In this document: positions 6,633 to 14,930 of the stretch, piece by piece
Layout: each line of letters begins with the position of its first letter
Position numbering within the stretch: the first letter of the stretch is position 1
Assembly (NCBI RefSeq): GCF_900129295.1
Contig: NZ_FQUU01000020.1
Location: forward strand, 1 to 64,000
DNA: 64,000 bases
Reading direction: 5' to 3'
DNA from: Flavisolibacter ginsengisoli DSM 18119
GTDB taxonomy: Bacteria > Bacteroidota > Bacteroidia > Chitinophagales > Chitinophagaceae
The notes under the pieces: model-generated
Databases searched by the model: none
What the model was told of the DNA's origin: nothing
The model's input: the letters and a program-made list of their open reading frames with translations, nothing else
Position numbers and translations under genes: made by a program

Positions 6633-9521
6633 TTACTTCAATTCTTCCTTGAGGAAACGTGCAGTGTGGCTTTGCTTAACCTTTACAAGGTCTTCGGGCT
6701 TACCTTCAAATAATACAAGTCCACCTCCTTCGCCTCCTTCAGGACCAATGTCTATAATATGATCAGCAACTTTAATGACATCCATATTATGCTCAATAAC
6801 CAGGACCGTGTTGCCCCTGTCCACGAGTTTATTCAATACCTCCAGCAAATGGTGTATATCCTCAAAGTGTAAACCGGTTGTTGGTTCATCAAGTATATAA
6901 AAGGTCTTCCCTGTATCTCTTTTAGCCAGTTCAGTTGCCAGCTTCACGCGCTGTGCTTCTCCCCCACTGAGTGTCACTGCCGACTGTCCCAGCGTTATAT
7001 ATCCAAGTCCAACATCTTCGAGTACTTTTATTTTCCTGTAAATGAAGGGAACTGCAGCAAAAAATTCTACTGCTTCTTCTACCGTCATATTTAATACATC
7101 TGCTATTGACTTTCCCTTATAGCGTATTTCAAGAGTTTCCCTGTTGTACCTTTTACCATTACATTTTTCACAATGCACGTATACATCAGGCAGAAAGTTC
7201 ATTTCTATGGTTCGTAAGCCACTGCCTTCACAGACCTCGCAACGACCGCTTTTTACATTGAAGGAAAAGCGGCCTGCGTTGTAACCGCGGATCTTGGCTT
7301 CGGGAATGGATGCAAACAAAGTTCTGATCTCTGTAAAAAACCCACAATAAGTGGCAGGGTTACTTCTTGGTGTACGACCAATAGGTGACTGGTCTATTTC
7401 TATGACCTTGTCAATATTTTCAAGCCCTGTAATTTTTTTATAACCCAGCGCATTGAACTTTGAATTGTAACAATATTGTGATAACAAAGGATAAAGCGTT
7501 TCATTGATCAGGGTAGACTTACCACTGCCGCTAACGCCTGAAACCACGATCATTTTTCCCAACGGAAACTTAACCGATACATTTTTAAGGTTGTTACCAA
7601 TGGCTCCCTTTATTTCTATGTTCTTTCCATTTCCTTTTCTCCTTTCTTCCGGAACAGCAATTTTTCTTTCCCCATTGAGGAAATGAGCAGTGAGGGTATC
7701 TTGTTTCAGAACAGACGCCGGTGTGCCCTGGGCCATAATATGCCCGCCATGAAAGCCTGCCTTGGGTCCAACGTCAATTAAATGATCTGCAGCGAGCATG
7801 ATGTCCTTATCATGTTCTACCACTATCACGCTGTTTCCAATGTCCCTTAAGTTTTGAAGTGCTGTGATCAACCGGTGGTTATCTCTCTGGTGCAACCCGA
7901 TAGAAGGTTCGTCTAGCACATAAGTTATTCCCTGCAGTTGTGAACCGATCTGTGTAGCCAACCGTATACGTTGTGATTCGCCACCGCTCAATGTCCTGGT
8001 TGGACGATTGAGTGATAAATAAGTAAGACCTACATCAAGCAGGAACTGGAGCCTTTCTCTTATTTCTTTGATTATCTCTTTGGCAATTATATTCTGTTTG
8101 TTGCTAAGCCTTGACTCAATGCCTACAAACCATTGTTGTAATTGAACAAGATCTTTATTACTTAATTCCGCGATATTGTTTTCGTCAACCTTAAACCAAA
8201 GGCTTTCTTTTTTCAGCCTTGTACCACCGCACGTGTTACAGGTTGTGAGTTCCATAAAGGCTTCAGCCCATCGTTGTATGGCCTCACTGGTGCTGGTAGC
8301 AAACCAACGCTTCACCTGGTTTACCACTCCTTCAAATTCTCCACTGTACACATTACCATCTATCTGCTCATCATCAAACTGCAACTCCTCTCCTGTTATG
8401 CCATCTTCCTTACCATATAGTACAAGGTTCAGTGCTTTTTCAGGCAGCTCCTTTATGGGCTTGTCAAGACTGAATTTATTCTTCCTGGAAAGAGTTTGCA
8501 CCTGCCTGAATATATAAGCTTCTCTTTCACCTCCCAATGGAGCTATACCACCTTCGTTAATACTTAAGTTATCATCAGGAATGATAGCTTTCATATCAAC
8601 AGTATAAACCTGTCCCAAACCTTTACATGTGGGACAAGCACCATAGGGTGAGTTGAAGGAAAAAGAATTAGGTGATGGTTCCTCATAACTGATGCCGGTA
8701 TCTTCACACATCAGCTGGCGGCTATAGGCTGCTTCCCCGTATTTTGATAATGATGACTTTTGACCTTCTGCTTCATACATCACAAACATCAGGTCTTTAC
8801 CCAGGCGAAGTGAATCCTGGACGCTCTGGCTGATGCGCGTACGCATATCCTTTGTCACTTTCATGCGGTCTACCACCAATTCTATGTCATGTATCTTATA
8901 ACGGTCAACCTGCATTTTTGGAGTAAGGTCTTTCACCTCACCATCTACCCTTACTTTTAAATACCCCTTCTTTCTTACCTCTTCAAATAGTTCACGGTAG
9001 TGCCCTTTACGCCCCCTGACCAGGGGTGCCAACAGTGTTATTTTATAGCCATCAAATCTTTTGTAAATATTGTTCACGATCTCATCTTCACTCCACCGTA
9101 CCATTTTCTTCCCGGTGTTATAGGAATAGGCATCACTGGCCCTGGCGAATAGAAGACGCAGGAAATCATACACTTCTGTAACAGTTCCAACAGTGGAACG
9201 GGGGTTCTTGTTGGTTGTTTTCTGTTCAATTGAGATTACAGGAGAAAGCCCTGTGATCTTATCAACATCAGGACGTTCCATCTCACCAATGAACTGCCGC
9301 GCATAAGCGCCAAAGGTTTCCATATACCTGCGTTGACCTTCCGCATATATAGTATCAAAGGCAAGAGATGATTTACCACTTCCACTGATCCCGGTTATTA
9401 CCACCAGCTTATTTTTTGGAATAGCGATATCCACATTCTTGAGGTTGTGCTCTTTAGCACCAAAAACTTCTATAAACTCTTCAGGCATTTCACCATTTCC
9501 AGGCAACAAATTTTTTTTCAT
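6633..9521 (-). CDS. uvrA: Excinuclease ABC subunit A (first of two copies)
   Basis: UvrA is the damage-recognition ATPase of nucleotide excision repair; it dimerises and loads UvrB at lesions. This 962-residue copy has both ABC ATPase cores: Walker A GISGSGKS at residues 44-51, a second GVSGSGKS in the C-terminal half, ABC signatures TLSGGESQR and TLSGGEAQR, and D-loops DEPSIGLH and DEPTTGLH. Zinc-module cysteines are present (CPTC/CNTC and CEVC/CEKC). The UvrB-binding region RPDVDKITGLSPVISIEQK is intact. It shares clear family identity with, but differs throughout from, the second copy at 39785-42643. It stands alone and diverges from the secreted-protein gene at 9685. Confidence 0.96.
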   Translation of the reverse strand: MKKNLLPGNGEMPEEFIEVFGAKEHNLKNVDIAIPKNKLVVITGISGSGKSSLAFDTIYAEGQRRYMETFGAYARQFIGEMERPDVDKITGLSPVISIEQKTTNKNPRSTVGTVTEVYDFLRLLFARASDAYSYNTGKKMVRWSEDEIVNNIYKRFDGYKITLLAPLVRGRKGHYRELFEEVRKKGYLKVRVDGEVKDLTPKMQVDRYKIHDIELVVDRMKVTKDMRTRISQSVQDSLRLGKDLMFVMYEAEGQKSSLSKYGEAAYSRQLMCEDTGISYEEPSPNSFSFNSPYGACPTCKGLGQVYTVDMKAIIPDDNLSINEGGIAPLGGEREAYIFRQVQTLSRKNKFSLDKPIKELPEKALNLVLYGKEDGITGEELQFDDEQIDGNVYSGEFEGVVNQVKRWFATSTSEAIQRWAEAFMELTTCNTCGGTRLKKESLWFKVDENNIAELSNKDLVQLQQWFVGIESRLSNKQNIIAKEIIKEIRERLQFLLDVGLTYLSLNRPTRTLSGGESQRIRLATQIGSQLQGITYVLDEPSIGLHQRDNHRLITALQNLRDIGNSVIVVEHDKDIMLAADHLIDVGPKAGFHGGHIMAQGTPASVLKQDTLTAHFLNGERKIAVPEERRKGNGKNIEIKGAIGNNLKNVSVKFPLGKMIVVSGVSGSGKSTLINETLYPLLSQYCYNSKFNALGYKKITGLENIDKVIEIDQSPIGRTPRSNPATYCGFFTEIRTLFASIPEAKIRGYNAGRFSFNVKSGRCEVCEGSGLRTIEMNFLPDVYVHCEKCNGKRYNRETLEIRYKGKSIADVLNMTVEEAVEFFAAVPFIYRKIKVLEDVGLGYITLGQSAVTLSGGEAQRVKLATELAKRDTGKTFYILDEPTTGLHFEDIHHLLEVLNKLVDRGNTVLVIEHNMDVIKVADHIIDIGPEGGEGGGLVLFEGKPEDLVKVKQSHTARFLKEELK

Positions 9522-9684
9522 AATTAAGCTCCACAGCTAAAAAGCGAAGATACGTTGACCTTTTATTTTGCTAAATAATTTAACAATCAGGGCAGTGCCG
9601 GGGAATTATTTTCCTGTTTTTTAAAATTTGGCACAGTATTACGTAAGTAGGGCGAAAACCTTTCCCAAATAAAAAGTTTTACGT

Positions 9685-10281
9685 ATGAAAAACACCATTT
9701 TTCTATTTATTGCAGCACTGTTCATCACAGCTTCTGTAAATGCACAATCAACTGTTGACTCAATCAGAGCCAAGTATACGCTTCAGCCAATGCCAGGAGC
9801 TTTAACACTTGAAAAAGCTTTCCCGGTTCTAGGTACTTATCACCTGACAACCGATTCTACGAGTACACTTACTGTTAGTATGGATTCAGCCAGCAAAGGC
9901 ATCGTATGGGTTGAAGGCCTGCCACAAGGAAAATTCAAAGCTTTCCTGAAGCAATCGCCTGCAACTTATAGAATTACTGCTCAGAAAACAGAAAGCGGCA
10001 CAAGTGTACCAGAAGGAACTTTGATGTTTGACACAACTACCAACACATTAAATATTGCGTTAGGTAAAGCATACAACGAAGCCAATCCAGCTGAGATCTT
10101 TGGAACTGTAGCTGATGCAGGAGTATCTGCTGATGTGGCTAACACAGGTACAGAAGTTAAAGTGAAAACTAAAACAAAGACAACGAAATCAAAAGCCAAG
10201 GTTGTATTTTACTCTGCCACAAAAGTAGATCAGAATACTACAGCTACGACAGGTTCGCTGCAGCCACAAAGCCATCAATAA
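9685..10281 (+). CDS. Secreted protein of unknown function with Lys/Thr-rich tail
   Basis: A 198-residue exported protein I do not recognise. The signal peptide is MKNTIFLFIAALFITASVNAQ. The mature part has regularly spaced β-type segments (TLTVSMDSASKGIVWVEGLP, TYRITAQKTESGTSVPEG) and then a low-complexity basic segment EVKVKTKTKTTKSKAKVVFY around residues 156-175. There is no lipobox, no T9SS sorting domain and no transmembrane segment after the signal peptide, so it is predicted periplasmic or released. It is monocistronic: uvrA diverges upstream and an intrinsic terminator follows at 10319-10350. Confidence 0.75.
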   Translation: MKNTIFLFIAALFITASVNAQSTVDSIRAKYTLQPMPGALTLEKAFPVLGTYHLTTDSTSTLTVSMDSASKGIVWVEGLPQGKFKAFLKQSPATYRITAQKTESGTSVPEGTLMFDTTTNTLNIALGKAYNEANPAEIFGTVADAGVSADVANTGTEVKVKTKTKTTKSKAKVVFYSATKVDQNTTATTGSLQPQSHQ

Positions 10282-10318
10282 ATAAATAGCTTTAAGATAG
10301 TCTTCTCGGTAAATAGGT

Positions 10319-10350
10319 AAAGAGGTTGCTCATGCAGCCTCTTTTCTTTT
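10319..10350 (+). terminator. Intrinsic terminator of the 9685 gene
   Basis: The stem agaggttgc/gcagcctct (one T-G pair) closes a tcat loop and is followed by ttttctttt. Confidence 0.8.
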
Positions 10351-10455
10351 GTAAGGCCCGGTAGTAAATTTTGAAACTGTTAACAGAATTCTTAAAATTT
10401 CGTTAGGGAAACAATTGGGTATGGAGTTTGGAAACTGCAAAGGAAATAAAACGCT

Positions 10456-11127
10456 ATGAAGACAATTAAACTATTGACAGTAACAATTGCATTGATGGGT
10501 CTTATCGCCACCGGATGTAAAAGCATGAACAAAACACAGAAAGGTGCGGTAATTGGTGCTGCAGGAGGTGGTGCTATAGGGGCAGTAATTGGAAAGGCAG
10601 CAGGCAATACCGCAATGGGGGCTATTATAGGAGCCGCAGTAGGAGGAGCAACGGGTGCAGTGATAGGCCATAAGATGGACAAGCAGGCAGAAGAAATGAA
10701 GAAGGTATTAGGTGATGCTGAAGTGAGGCGTGTTGGAGAAGGTATTGTAATTGATTTTAAAGAAAAGGTGCTTTTTGGTTTTGACAGATCAGACCTGGGT
10801 GCCAGTGCAGCAACTAACCTTGATAAATTGATCAATGTCCTGAATAAATATCCCGATACAGATATCAAGATCCTTGGACATACAGATAATAAGGGTACCG
10901 CAGAATATAACCAGGGGTTGTCAGAACGCCGGGCCAATTCGGTATCAGGTTATTTAAGAAATCATGGCATTAACAGCGGTCGTATAAGTACAAAAGGAAT
11001 GGGAGAAAATGATCCGATAGCTAGTAATGATACAGAAGAAGGCCGCTCGCAAAACCGCAGGGTTGAATTTGTTATCACTGCGAATGAAAAAATGAAAGCT
11101 GATGCCAAAAAAGAGGCCGGGCAATAA
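10456..11127 (+). CDS. OmpA family lipoprotein with glycine-zipper segment
   Basis: A 223-residue outer-membrane lipoprotein predicted to hold peptidoglycan. The N-terminus is a lipoprotein signal with Cys21 (LIATGC). Residues about 30-70 are a Gly/Ala zipper (GAVIGAAGGGAIGAVIGK...GATGAVIGHKMD), which often inserts in or packs against membranes. The OmpA C-terminal domain follows from about residue 95: the strand VLFGFDRSDL, then ILGHTDNKGTAEYNQGLSER with the conserved D and R that contact diaminopimelate, and NRRVEFVI. The tail is Lys/Ala-rich. The next gene, a small porin-like barrel, begins 26 bases downstream, so the two are probably one operon. Confidence 0.92.
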   Translation: MKTIKLLTVTIALMGLIATGCKSMNKTQKGAVIGAAGGGAIGAVIGKAAGNTAMGAIIGAAVGGATGAVIGHKMDKQAEEMKKVLGDAEVRRVGEGIVIDFKEKVLFGFDRSDLGASAATNLDKLINVLNKYPDTDIKILGHTDNKGTAEYNQGLSERRANSVSGYLRNHGINSGRISTKGMGENDPIASNDTEEGRSQNRRVEFVITANEKMKADAKKEAGQ

Positions 11128-11153
11128 ACAGCGTAATCCTTAAACTATAGAAT

Positions 11154-11807
11154 ATGAATAAGAAAATGATCATTGCCGCTATTGCGGGAATCATGACAGG
11201 AACTGCCTATGGACAAAGCATGGTTAAAGAAACTGGACGGACCAGTTTTGGGATCCGGGCAGGTGTAAATTTTCAGAACATCAATGGAAAAGATGGTGCC
11301 GGTAATAGCTTGAAAAATGATCTTTTAACCGGATTCAATGCGGGTTTTAATGCTGAAGTACCATTGAGTTCAGGGTTTTACCTGCAGCCTGGGGTCTTGT
11401 ACAGCGCAAAAGGTGCCAAATGGGCTAGTGGCAGCAAGGTGAAGCTGTCTTATATAGAAGTGCCGGTAAACTTTGTGTATAAGCCTGTATTAGGCTCAGG
11501 CAATATGTTATTAGGATTTGGACCTTATGTAGGGTTTGGCATTAAGGGAAAAGTAGAATCGCCTAATGGTTCTTCAGAAGATGTAAAGTTTACCAAGGAC
11601 TATGATGCTACAGCTGGTGCCCCCCAATTCAAACGTTTTGATGCGGGTGGAAACTTACTGGCAGGCTATGAGTTTGCGAATAACGTTTCTTTCCAGGTGA
11701 ATGCACAATTGGGGTTAGCGGATATCAATCCAAAGACCACTTTAACCAATGACAAGACCAAATTGAATAATACTGGTTTTGGCTTGTCGCTTGGTTACCG
11801 GTTTTAA
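11154..11807 (+). CDS. Outer-membrane beta-barrel protein (porin family)
   Basis: A 217-residue exported protein with signal peptide MNKKMIIAAIAGIMTGTAYGQ and an 8-strand-type barrel: SFGIRAGVNFQNINGK, GFNAGFNAEVPLSSGFYLQPG, YIEVPVNFVYKP, LLGFGPYVGFGIKGK and the terminal strand NNTGFGLSLGYRF. A final aromatic residue is the usual signal for BAM-mediated insertion. These OMP_b-brl_2-type barrels are widespread in Bacteroidota and mostly have no known ligand. It is in tandem with the OmpA lipoprotein, and a strong terminator follows 23 bases after the stop. Confidence 0.88.
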   Translation: MNKKMIIAAIAGIMTGTAYGQSMVKETGRTSFGIRAGVNFQNINGKDGAGNSLKNDLLTGFNAGFNAEVPLSSGFYLQPGVLYSAKGAKWASGSKVKLSYIEVPVNFVYKPVLGSGNMLLGFGPYVGFGIKGKVESPNGSSEDVKFTKDYDATAGAPQFKRFDAGGNLLAGYEFANNVSFQVNAQLGLADINPKTTLTNDKTKLNNTGFGLSLGYRF

Positions 11808-11830
11808 CATCCATCCATTCTATATCCACG

Positions 11831-11860
11831 AAACCGCTTTCAGTGAAAGCGGTTTTTTTA
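11831..11860 (+). terminator. Strong intrinsic terminator after the porin gene
   Basis: The stem aaaccgctttc (11831-11841) pairs perfectly with gaaagcggttt (11845-11855) around an agt loop and runs into seven T's. It lies inside the longest open frame of the next gene, which argues that the next gene starts after it. Confidence 0.9.
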
Positions 11861-11882
11861 TTACTTACATTTCAGGGCCCTA

Positions 11883-11890
11883 TATCTTTG
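11883..11890 (+). promoter_or_regulatory. Candidate -7 box TATCTTTG of the PAP2 gene
   Basis: An exact match to TAnnTTTG, 21 bases before an in-frame TTG at 11911 and after the preceding terminator. No convincing TTG is seen at -33, so support is partial. Confidence 0.4.
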
Positions 11891-11910
11891 TCTCTAAAAG
11901 CCTTCCTGTT

Positions 11911-12567
11911 TTGTTAAGAAGTCAAGCCTATTGGCATTTTAGATTTGCTGCCGGTTTTAGCCTGTTCTTAGGTATCCTTATAAGTTTTTTTCTTACTGTT
12001 TATGGTAAGAACCATTCATTCCTGATCATCAATCAATTTCACAATCCCTCATTCGATGTATTCTTTAAATATTACACCTACCTGGGTGATGGAATGATAT
12101 GGTTACCCCTTTTAGCCTATGTGCTTGTTTATAAAAAGGACTTTCTTTTTACCGTCATAGCTGCTTTCGTTATCTGCACCCTATTAACGCAATTCTGCAA
12201 ATGGGTGGTATTTCCTGATGCCATGCGGCCTATTGCCAGTTTAAGGCAACAGGCACATATCATTTCGGGGGTGGAAGTTCATAGTACCAGTAGCTTTCCT
12301 TCCGGCCACACGAGCATCGCTTTTACCTACGCCTTGCTGATGGCCTTTTTATTAAAAAGAAAATTCTGGACAATCTTTTTCCCTGTGGTGGCCTTTTTTG
12401 TAGGTTATTCAAGGGTTTACCTTGCCCAGCATTTTGTGACTGATGTACTGGCAGGCATTGTTGTTGGTATTACATCATCATTCCTTGCATTGGTGATGTA
12501 TCAAAGATTCAGGGATAGCAAAAAGCTGAAGGAAGAAAACCAAAAGCAGTTCACTAAAGCTGTTTAA
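11911..12567 (+). CDS. PAP2 family membrane phosphatase
   Basis: An integral membrane lipid-phosphate phosphatase (type 2 phosphatidic acid phosphatase superfamily), likely acting on lipid or isoprenoid phosphates at the periplasmic face. Its three motifs can be seen: K...RP (KWVVFPDAMRP, with eight residues between K and R instead of the usual six), PSGH at about residues 130-133, and SR-x5-H-x3-D (SRVYLAQHFVTD). Five or six hydrophobic helices span the protein. The frame is open back to an ATG at 11779, but that start would overlap the porin gene and read through a strong terminator; I therefore prefer the TTG at 11911, downstream of a TATCTTTG box. The exact start is uncertain. Confidence 0.82.
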   Translation: MLRSQAYWHFRFAAGFSLFLGILISFFLTVYGKNHSFLIINQFHNPSFDVFFKYYTYLGDGMIWLPLLAYVLVYKKDFLFTVIAAFVICTLLTQFCKWVVFPDAMRPIASLRQQAHIISGVEVHSTSSFPSGHTSIAFTYALLMAFLLKRKFWTIFFPVVAFFVGYSRVYLAQHFVTDVLAGIVVGITSSFLALVMYQRFRDSKKLKEENQKQFTKAV

Positions 12568-12654
12568 TTAAAGATTAATAATTAATACAAAGTCCATTAA
12601 TACTTTCTGACTTGTTTTCAAATAAAGAATTAGAGAGCAACATACACAATAACC

Positions 12655-13233
12655 ATGATCAATGAAGTAAAGATCCTGCAGACAGAAATATTATCAGATA
12701 ATTGGTACACCCTCAGGAAGGTGGTCTATGAATACGTAAAAGCCAATGGGGAAAGAATGGTTCAAAGCCGGGAAGCCTATGATCGTGGTAATGGAGCTGT
12801 AATCCTGCTTTATAATAAAGAAAACCGATCAGTCATTCTCACAAGGCAATTCCGCTTACCGACATATATTAATGGTAATGAAACAGGTATGTTGATTGAG
12901 GCCTGTGCAGGATTACTGGACAAGGACGACCCTGAGGCCTGCATCCGGAGGGAAACAGAAGAAGAAACAGGATACAAGGTACAGGATGTGCAAAAGGTAT
13001 TTGAAGCCTATATGTCCCCAGGTTCTGTAACAGAAATACTTTATTTCTTTGTGGCACAGTATACTCCCCTGATGAAAATCACAGATGGTGGTGGCATGGA
13101 ACATGAGGAAGAAAATATCAAAGTATTGGAAATGAGCATAGACACAGCCATGGAAATGATGAAGTCGGGCGAGATACGCGATGCAAAGACAATTATGTTA
13201 CTTCAGTATGCACTTCTAAATAATTTATTCTAA
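12655..13233 (+). CDS. nudK: NUDIX hydrolase, GDP-mannose pyrophosphatase NudK-like
   Basis: A 192-residue Nudix hydrolase of the ADP-sugar/GDP-mannose pyrophosphatase group. The segment GMLIEACAGLLD with the Nudix box RETEEETGYKV around residues 80-110 matches NudK, whose known activity is cleaving GDP-mannose to GMP and mannose 1-phosphate. The N-terminal region (ILSDNWYTLRKVVYEY) is the usual dimerisation strand pair, and the Pro-containing AYMSPGSVTEILYFFVA segment follows the box, as in this subfamily. The stop codon shares one base with the start of the next gene (TAATG at 13231-13235), so the two are translationally coupled. Confidence 0.87.
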   Translation: MINEVKILQTEILSDNWYTLRKVVYEYVKANGERMVQSREAYDRGNGAVILLYNKENRSVILTRQFRLPTYINGNETGMLIEACAGLLDKDDPEACIRRETEEETGYKVQDVQKVFEAYMSPGSVTEILYFFVAQYTPLMKITDGGGMEHEEENIKVLEMSIDTAMEMMKSGEIRDAKTIMLLQYALLNNLF

Positions 13234-13610
13234 TGTCAATATCTTCTTTAATGATATTGGTGGCAGGGCCTTACCGTTCCGGCACCAATGACCAGCCCGA
13301 GCTCATAGAAAAGAATGTAAAGGCCATGACAGATACGGCCTTACAACTGTATCAAATGGGTCATTTGCCGGTGTTAGGTGAATGGTTTGCGCTTCCACTT
13401 ATAGAAGCCGCAGGATCGAAAGCCATTGGAGATGTAATTTTTAATTCGATGTTTCACCCTATAGCTATTCAATTGATCGATCATTGCGATGCAGTACTAA
13501 GAATTGGAGGCCCTTCGACAGGTGCAGATGAAATGGTGAATGTTGGTCTTTCCAAAGGAAAAAGGATCTTTAAAGGGATCGATGAAGTGCCTGGAACAGG
13601 GAACATATAG
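13233..13610 (+). CDS. DUF4406 / nucleoside deoxyribosyltransferase-like protein
   Basis: A 125-residue soluble protein with the nucleoside 2-deoxyribosyltransferase-like fold signature: an N-terminal LMILVAGPYRSG, a middle helix with G-x-LPVLGEWFALPL and DHCDAVLRIGGPSTGADEMV near residue 90. This matches DUF4406-type proteins. In characterised relatives the N-terminal GPY and the central D/E residues bind and cleave N-glycosidic bonds of nucleosides, but activity here is inferred only. It is coupled by a one-base overlap to the NudK-like gene, so both may act on a shared nucleotide or sugar-nucleotide metabolite. Confidence 0.78.
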   Translation: MSISSLMILVAGPYRSGTNDQPELIEKNVKAMTDTALQLYQMGHLPVLGEWFALPLIEAAGSKAIGDVIFNSMFHPIAIQLIDHCDAVLRIGGPSTGADEMVNVGLSKGKRIFKGIDEVPGTGNI

Positions 13611-13731
13611 TTTGCTTTTTAACTTTTATTCCGGGACTCTTCTATACTTAATTTACCAGTGGGCATAACCTGTTCTTTACAGGCATGGAAGGCCAGGTGA
13701 CAGTGCAGCACCCCGGAAAATTGAATCAAAG

Positions 13732-13764
13732 TTGTGAAGCAAGCATGTGCCGGGAGTACCTTTG
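13732..13764 (+). promoter_or_regulatory. Promoter of the luciferase-like gene
   Basis: TTG at 13732-13734, a 22-base spacer, then TACCTTTG at 13757-13764, an exact TAnnTTTG. It predicts transcription starting shortly before the ATG at 13780 and so argues against the in-frame ATG at 13747. Confidence 0.65.
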
Positions 13765-13779
13765 ATTAAAATAACAGTC

Positions 13780-14820
13780 ATGGAGTTAGGTATTGGTATG
13801 TTTGGGGATCAGCACATTAACAATAAGGGTGAAGTGCAGTCCACGCAGCAGCGGTTACAAGAGCTAATAGAGGAGATCAAACTGATGGACGAAGTGGGAC
13901 TGGACTTTTTTGGTATTGGCGAACATCACCGTCCGGACTATGCTGTGTCGACACCTGAAATTATCCTGGCAGCTGCAGCAACAGTAACTAAAAACATCAA
14001 ACTGGGTAGCGCTGTTGCAGTATTAAGTTCCTCTGACCCGGTGAGATTGTATCAAAGCTATGCTACTATAGACCTGATCTCGGGAGGACGCGCCGAACTA
14101 ATGGTGGGGAGAGGAAGCTTCATCGAGTCTTTTCCGCTATATGGCTATGACCTGAAAGATTATGATGCTTTATTTGAAGAGAAACTGAACCTGTTATTAG
14201 AAATCAATAAAGCAGAACGGGTAAACTGGAAAGGACAGTTCAGGCCTGCACTTGTCAACCAGGAAATCTATCCCCGTCCTGTAGATAATCACCTGGATAT
14301 TTGGGTAGCCGTGGGAGGTACACCAGAATCGGTTCTCCGTGCCGGAAAGCATGGATTGCCGGTGATCTTTGCCATTATTGGTGGCAATCCTGCACAATTC
14401 AAGCCCTTATTTGATTATTACAGGAAAGTATATGAACATTTTGGCCATGATGCAAAGACACTCCAGGTGGGTGTTCATATGCATTCTTTTTTTGGAGAGA
14501 ATAGCAAACAGGTAGCAGAAGCATATTATCCATTATATGCAGCTCAAATGGACCGCATTGGACGTGAGAGAGGGTGGCATGCCTACCAATCGCAGCAATT
14601 TGAGAACGGGCGCGGCCCGCAGGGTCATCTTTTGATTGGTGATGCTAATGAGGCCATTGATAAGATCCTGAAAATGGAGGAACTGTTTGGTCTCACTCGT
14701 TTTTCTGCGCATATGGATGTGGGTGGCCCATCGCATTTGTCTTTAATGAAATCCATTGAGTTGTTTGGGACTAAGATCGCCCCTAAGGTAAGGGAGGCAT
14801 TGGCAAATAAACAGCAATAA
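13780..14820 (+). CDS. LLM class flavin-dependent oxidoreductase
   Basis: A 346-residue bacterial luciferase-like monooxygenase. It begins MELGIGMFGD and shows the family's barrel strands: GLDFFGIGEHHRPDYAVSTPEIILAA, KNIKLGSAVAVLSSSDPVRLYQSYATIDLISGGRAELMVGRGSF and the late FGLTRFSAHMDVGG. Such enzymes use reduced FMN or F420; the substrate is not deducible. The first in-frame ATG (13747) lies before the -7 box TACCTTTG, so I start at 13780. The gene stands alone; the following TonB receptor gene is on the other strand. Confidence 0.9.
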   Translation: MELGIGMFGDQHINNKGEVQSTQQRLQELIEEIKLMDEVGLDFFGIGEHHRPDYAVSTPEIILAAAATVTKNIKLGSAVAVLSSSDPVRLYQSYATIDLISGGRAELMVGRGSFIESFPLYGYDLKDYDALFEEKLNLLLEINKAERVNWKGQFRPALVNQEIYPRPVDNHLDIWVAVGGTPESVLRAGKHGLPVIFAIIGGNPAQFKPLFDYYRKVYEHFGHDAKTLQVGVHMHSFFGENSKQVAEAYYPLYAAQMDRIGRERGWHAYQSQQFENGRGPQGHLLIGDANEAIDKILKMEELFGLTRFSAHMDVGGPSHLSLMKSIELFGTKIAPKVREALANKQQ

Positions 14821-14930
14821 TTAGGAGGGAATAAAAGTCAAAAGGTAAAGCCTTTGGGGTACTACCGTGCTTTAGGGCTCTTGCATGTTAACTAATAAGC
14901 TGCACCTGTTTCAAAACAATAATGAATAAT

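Noticed and set aside
11779-11910. Longer N-terminus for the PAP2 protein
   Set aside because: It would overlap the porin gene and translate a strong terminator hairpin; a promoter-like box follows the hairpin.
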